From Cyclobacteriaceae bacterium (GTDB taxonomy: Bacteria; Bacteroidota; Bacteroidia; Cytophagales; Cyclobacteriaceae), in assembly GCA_025363495.1 (NCBI GenBank), contig JANYDR010000069.1, forward strand, positions 1 to 28,278: a stretch of DNA of 28,278 nucleotides. Reading direction: 5' to 3'. The notes below the pieces were generated by a model, which worked only from the letters and a program-made list of their open reading frames with translations, was not told the origin of the DNA and did no database searches. Every line of letters begins with the position of its first letter. Positions within the stretch are counted from its first letter, which is position 1. The position numbers and the translations under genes are program-made. This document shows, piece after piece, positions 25,249-28,278 of the stretch.

Positions 25249-26520
25249 TTAACTGTACAGGGGAAACTTCTTCATGAAGGCATTCACCTTGCGTTTCACA
25301 GCCTTCAGATGCTTTTCATCGGTTGGTTTGGATAATGCCTCGTCGATCAGATCCACGACCTTAATCACATCTTTTTCTTTCATACCACGGGTTGTAACGG
25401 CCGGTGTGCCAATGCGCATTCCCGACGTAACCATTGGTGATTGCGTATCGAAAGGCACCATGTTCTTATTAATCGTGATGTCTGCTTTGATCAATGTTTC
25501 CTCAGCGAGTTTCCCGGTTAAATTTTTTGATCTCAAATCGATTAACATCAGGTGATTGTCAGTGCCACCCGAAATAATTTTATAGCCACGTTTAGTAAAA
25601 TCCTCTGCCATGGTCTTGGCATTCTTTGCAACCTGCACAATGTAATCCATGTATTCATCACTCATTGCTTCCTGAAAAGAGATCGCTTTTGCTGCAATGA
25701 CATGCTCTAATGGACCACCTTGTGTTCCGGGGAATACGCCCGAATCCAAAATGGAAGACATTTTGCGAAGTTCTCCTTTTGGAGTTTTGAGTCCCCACGG
25801 GTTGTCAAAGTTTTTACCAATCATGATCAGTCCTCCACGCGGGCCACGTAATGTTTTGTGCGTAGTGGTTGTCACGATATGACAATGCTCCATCGGATCT
25901 TTTAATAGTCCACGGGCAATCAAGCCTGCTGGGTGAGAAATATCAGCAAGAAGCAAAGCACCAACCGAGTCGGCAGCTTCGCGCAATTTTTTATAGTCCC
26001 AATCACGGCTATAGGCAGAAGCTCCACATATAACCATCTTTGGTTTTTCGCGTTTTGCGATCTCAATTACTTTATCAAAGTCAATCAGCCCGGTTTCCTG
26101 TTCAACTCCATAAAATGAAGGTTGATACAACTTTCCTGAAAAGTTTACCGGCGAACCATGGGTAAGATGTCCTCCGTGTGATAGATCAAATCCAAGAATT
26201 TTATCACCTGGTTTTAAGCACGCAAGCATAACAGCTGCATTAGCCTGAGCTCCGGAATGAGGTTGTACATTGGCCCATTCTGCACCGAATAATTCTTTTA
26301 TACGGTCGATGGCGAGTTGTTCGATTTCATCCACCACTTCGCATCCGCCATAATAGCGTTTGCCAGGAAGTCCTTCCGCATATTTATTGGTAAGTACGGT
26401 TCCCTGGGCTTTCATTACCTGAAGTGAAACAAAATTTTCGGAGGCAATGAGTTCAATACCGCTTTGCTGGCGGTGCTTTTCTTTTTCGATGAGGTCGAAA
26501 ATGACTTTATCTCTCTTCAT
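25249..26520 (-). CDS. glyA: Serine hydroxymethyltransferase
   Basis: A 423-residue PLP enzyme converting serine and tetrahydrofolate to glycine and 5,10-methylene-THF, the main source of one-carbon units. ELIASENFVS (23-32), the NKYAEGLPGKRYYGG substrate loop (45-59), DISHPAGLI (193-201) and the Schiff-base lysine K222 in TTTTHKTLRGPRGG are all present. Length is typical. A -7-like TATTTTTG lies about 68 nt upstream. The leader holds a CAGGAT-type repeat directly before the ATG; I see no riboswitch fold. Confidence 0.98.
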   Translation of the reverse strand: MKRDKVIFDLIEKEKHRQQSGIELIASENFVSLQVMKAQGTVLTNKYAEGLPGKRYYGGCEVVDEIEQLAIDRIKELFGAEWANVQPHSGAQANAAVMLACLKPGDKILGFDLSHGGHLTHGSPVNFSGKLYQPSFYGVEQETGLIDFDKVIEIAKREKPKMVICGASAYSRDWDYKKLREAADSVGALLLADISHPAGLIARGLLKDPMEHCHIVTTTTHKTLRGPRGGLIMIGKNFDNPWGLKTPKGELRKMSSILDSGVFPGTQGGPLEHVIAAKAISFQEAMSDEYMDYIVQVAKNAKTMAEDFTKRGYKIISGGTDNHLMLIDLRSKNLTGKLAEETLIKADITINKNMVPFDTQSPMVTSGMRIGTPAVTTRGMKEKDVIKVVDLIDEALSKPTDEKHLKAVKRKVNAFMKKFPLYS

Positions 26521-26523
26521 AAA

Positions 26524-26558
26524 CTGGATTTACAGGATTCAAGGACAATACACAGGAT
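26524..26558. repeat. Short CAGGAT-type word repeat directly upstream of glyA
   Basis: CTGGATTTACAGGATTCAAGG (26524-26544) and CACAGGAT (26551-26558) give three related GGAT words in 35 bp, starting 3 nt from the glyA start codon. It resembles a dispersed CAGGATTTACAGGATT sequence I recall from other genomes. The short length makes chance possible. Confidence 0.3.
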
Positions 26559-26587
26559 AAGTACGCCTGCGTAATTGAAACTAGGGG

Positions 26588-26595
26588 CAAAAATA
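26588..26595 (-). promoter_or_regulatory. Possible -7 box (TATTTTTG) for glyA
   Basis: On the minus strand TATTTTTG matches TAnnTTTG exactly. It is in the 131-bp gap between the TPM gene and glyA and would leave a leader of about 60 nt. A TTG occurs upstream but about 30 nt away, too far for the usual spacing. Confidence 0.3.
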
Positions 26596-26651
26596 GGGCG
26601 CGAATAGGATTGAAGCTACTTTATTCAAGGAGCGGTGTAAATAATAGTTAG

Positions 26652-27599
26652 TTACCAGCTTCCGCTGCTTCCGCCACCGCCAAAACTTCCACCACCACCG
26701 GAGAAGCCACCACCGCCTCCGCCTCCCCAACCGCTTCCACCTCCACCACCGATGAACCAGCCACCACCTGATGTCCAGCCACCGCCACTGCGATTATTCT
26801 TTGCGGAGTCAGCCATTTTCTGGGAAATACTTTGCCCCCATGCGGTGCGGCCAATGAGAAGTTTAAGGATTGGGAAGCTAACCAGGTATGCAATTAAGAT
26901 GGTCCAACCAGACGAAGCGCTTCCAAAAGCTGCTCCAGGAAAGATGGCATAAAAAGGAGAAAGGAATCCGTAAAGTCCCCAGCCTGCGCAACCTTTTGTG
27001 AACAGAGCTGAATAGGTGAAAACTCCAAGTACAACAAGAATGACGAGACCAAACAGCACGCCACTACCACGGCCGCTTTTATTTCTTGCAATTGGATCTG
27101 CTTTATACTCGCCTTTACTCGCAAGCATGATAGCATTTGTTGCTGCCAGCACACCAGCGTCATAATCTCCTCTGCGAAAATTTGGAGCCATTTCATTTCG
27201 GATGATTCGATTGGACAATGCGTCTGTGATAACTCCTTCTAGTCCTTGTCCGACTTCAATCCGCATCTTACGATCATTGATTGCAATAAGCATAACAATT
27301 CCATTATCCTTGTCTTTCGTACCTAGCTTCCATTTTTCAGCGACACGTATGGCATATTGCTCTATGATTTCACCGTCAAGCGATGGCACGATAAGAATGG
27401 CCATTTGATTAGAAGTGGAATCTTCAAAGACTTTAAGCGTATGCTCAAGATTATCGATGGTCTGTTGCGAAAGGACCTTGGCCTCATCATGGACACGTTG
27501 GTTCCACAACTCAGGAATTTCTTTCTGAGCGAATACCGCCTGGGTGAAAAAAAGAATAGAAGTGAAACTAAAAAACAGAAATAGTCGAAGACGATTCAT
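26652..27599 (-). CDS. Exported TPM-domain protein with Gly-rich C-terminal tail (YgcG-like)
   Basis: A 315-residue membrane protein. A signal peptide (1-24, ending VFAQ) precedes a TPM domain (about 30-165) with VLSQQTIDNLEHTLK, MAILIVPSLDGE, KDNGIVMLIAINDRKMRIEVGQGLEG and FRRGDYDAGV, the usual family blocks. Two transmembrane stretches (about 180-200 and 228-250) and a tail of almost only Gly, Ser and Trp (271-315) follow, the typical GGGG...SGSW ending of YgcG-type proteins. The TPM fold has been linked to phosphatase activity in plants and photosystem repair, but its role in heterotrophic bacteria is unclear. It is 29 bp after a second TPM gene, probably one operon, often with lemA in relatives. 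Confidence 0.9.
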   Translation of the reverse strand: MNRLRLFLFFSFTSILFFTQAVFAQKEIPELWNQRVHDEAKVLSQQTIDNLEHTLKVFEDSTSNQMAILIVPSLDGEIIEQYAIRVAEKWKLGTKDKDNGIVMLIAINDRKMRIEVGQGLEGVITDALSNRIIRNEMAPNFRRGDYDAGVLAATNAIMLASKGEYKADPIARNKSGRGSGVLFGLVILVVLGVFTYSALFTKGCAGWGLYGFLSPFYAIFPGAAFGSASSGWTILIAYLVSFPILKLLIGRTAWGQSISQKMADSAKNNRSGGGWTSGGGWFIGGGGGSGWGGGGGGGFSGGGGSFGGGGSSGSW

Positions 27600-27628
27600 G
27601 AGAATGTATAAAGGGTAAGTTTTCTGAT

Positions 27629-28278
27629 TTAATTTTCAATGCGCAGGTCATCACGCAATTCGTTGATATCATCTGCTGTTTTGATGAATCCTTTTTCAAG
27701 GAGGAGTTCGCCGCAGCGAAGTATAGATGTTTCAATCCCATCGGTTACTTTGCCCACGCGTATTTTGTCGATAATGTTTCGAACGATCTTGTCCCATTCT
27801 TTTTGTTCCACCACTTTGCTGATACCACGGTCGGCCATCACCATTACTTCATGTTCGAAAAAAGACACAAAGATCATTATACCTGTACGATGACGCGTGT
27901 TGAAAACTTCTTCTTCAAGAAAAGCATTCTCGGCACGCTTGCGGGTTGCCTGGTCCATATGAGTTTGATTTAACATCAATCTCTTAAGTGGGTCAATGCT
28001 ATTGGTGGCAATTGCCCCAATTAGTCCTCCAACTATTACTGCAAGAAAAATGAAAAGCGGATCATACAAAGCCAAAGAAGGAACGTATCGATCCAGCACA
28101 ACGATCACAAGAAATATCAGCGCTGAGAAAACCATTGCACCCCTGTAGTTCGCGATCGTGTAATAACCGCTTCGTTCAACGAATACGGGCACGATCTCAC
28201 CTGAAATCTTGCCCTCAGCCTCTTTTACAGCAGCTTTGATGCGGTCGAGGTCTTGCGAAGTAAATCTGTTATTGAGAG
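27629..28278 (-). CDS. TPM-domain membrane protein with a two-helix insertion, 5' end outside the window
   Basis: The frame is open to the right edge. A GTG at 28192 could be mistaken for the start, but the codons upstream (28193-28276) read NNRFTSQDLDRIKAAVKEAE and then GKISGEI, the usual N-terminal helix and first strand of TPM proteins, so the true start is beyond the window. After VPVFVERSG come two transmembrane segments in IANYRGAMVFSALIFLVIVV and YDPLFIFLAVIVGGLIGAIA. The rest of the TPM fold then resumes (HRTGIMIFVSFFEHEVMVMADRG...). The membrane hairpin is thus inserted inside the domain rather than at the end. It is followed by the Gly-rich TPM gene after 29 bp. Function unknown. 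Confidence 0.85.
   Translation of the reverse strand, partial: LNNRFTSQDLDRIKAAVKEAEGKISGEIVPVFVERSGYYTIANYRGAMVFSALIFLVIVVLDRYVPSLALYDPLFIFLAVIVGGLIGAIATNSIDPLKRLMLNQTHMDQATRKRAENAFLEEEVFNTRHRTGIMIFVSFFEHEVMVMADRGISKVVEQKEWDKIVRNIIDKIRVGKVTDGIETSILRCGELLLEKGFIKTADDINELRDDLRIEN

Noticed and set aside
26648..26893. 81-residue Ala/Val-rich minus-strand frame under the TPM Gly-rich tail
   Set aside because: It is the off-frame reading of GGN-rich codons; the low-complexity product is a by-product of the Gly-rich tail.
28190..28192. GTG as the start of the right-edge TPM protein
   Set aside because: The frame stays open upstream to the window edge and encodes the normal first helix and strand of the TPM domain, so the start must lie outside the window.

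Overview
The window looks like a core-genome stretch from a member of the Bacteroidota, most likely of the Cytophagales type. The clues are indirect: an AT-rich background, boxes resembling the Bacteroidota -7 element TAnnTTTG in front of several genes, a TatC with a long first periplasmic loop, a tandem pair of DUF3857/transglutaminase-like exported proteins, an rbfA-permease pair, and a CzcABC operon in the order usual for that phylum. There are no rRNA or tRNA genes, CRISPR arrays, phage genes or insertion sequences that I can see. Two genes are cut by the window edges: a DHCW-type cupin at the left and a TPM-domain membrane protein at the right.

Layout. 1-1321 (minus): a THUMP-like SAM methyltransferase followed 2 nt later by the cupin. 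1504-8232 (minus): a heavy-metal efflux operon, transcribed as small exported His/Asp-rich protein, RND pump (CzcA), outer-membrane channel (CzcC), lipoprotein adaptor (CzcB), then a polytopic membrane protein with a His-rich loop. 8252-9310 (minus): a PA0069-type radical SAM protein, divergent from a D-cysteine desulfhydrase/ACC deaminase-family enzyme (9352-10272), which converges on radA (10275-11648). 11763-15684 (plus): two tandem exported DUF3857 proteins, one with an intact and one with a substituted transglutaminase triad. 15687-16493 (minus): an SDR oxidoreductase, divergent from an LpxL-like acyltransferase (16551-17411). 17515-22214 (minus): rbfA, a LolC/E-like permease and, after a 138-bp gap, an SNF2 helicase. 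22510-23901 (plus): a polytopic membrane protein with a TTG start. 23898-26520 (minus): glyA, tatC and rpiB. 26652-28278 (minus): two TPM-domain proteins, one with a Gly-rich tail and one with a two-helix membrane insertion.

Genes are packed tightly. Several neighbours overlap by 1-4 nt or lie 1-2 nt apart, and no gap exceeds 300 bp. The intergenic regions are the most unusual part. At least three carry imperfect inverted repeats built from short repeated words of different sequence (CACATAG, CAGTAGGCAA, CACAGAT), and a weaker CAGGAT-type repeat lies just upstream of glyA.

I did not find an obviously new multi-gene system. The best candidates for a second look are the substituted transglutaminase paralogue paired with an intact one, the small protein heading the metal-efflux operon, the split TPM protein, and the word-type repeats.
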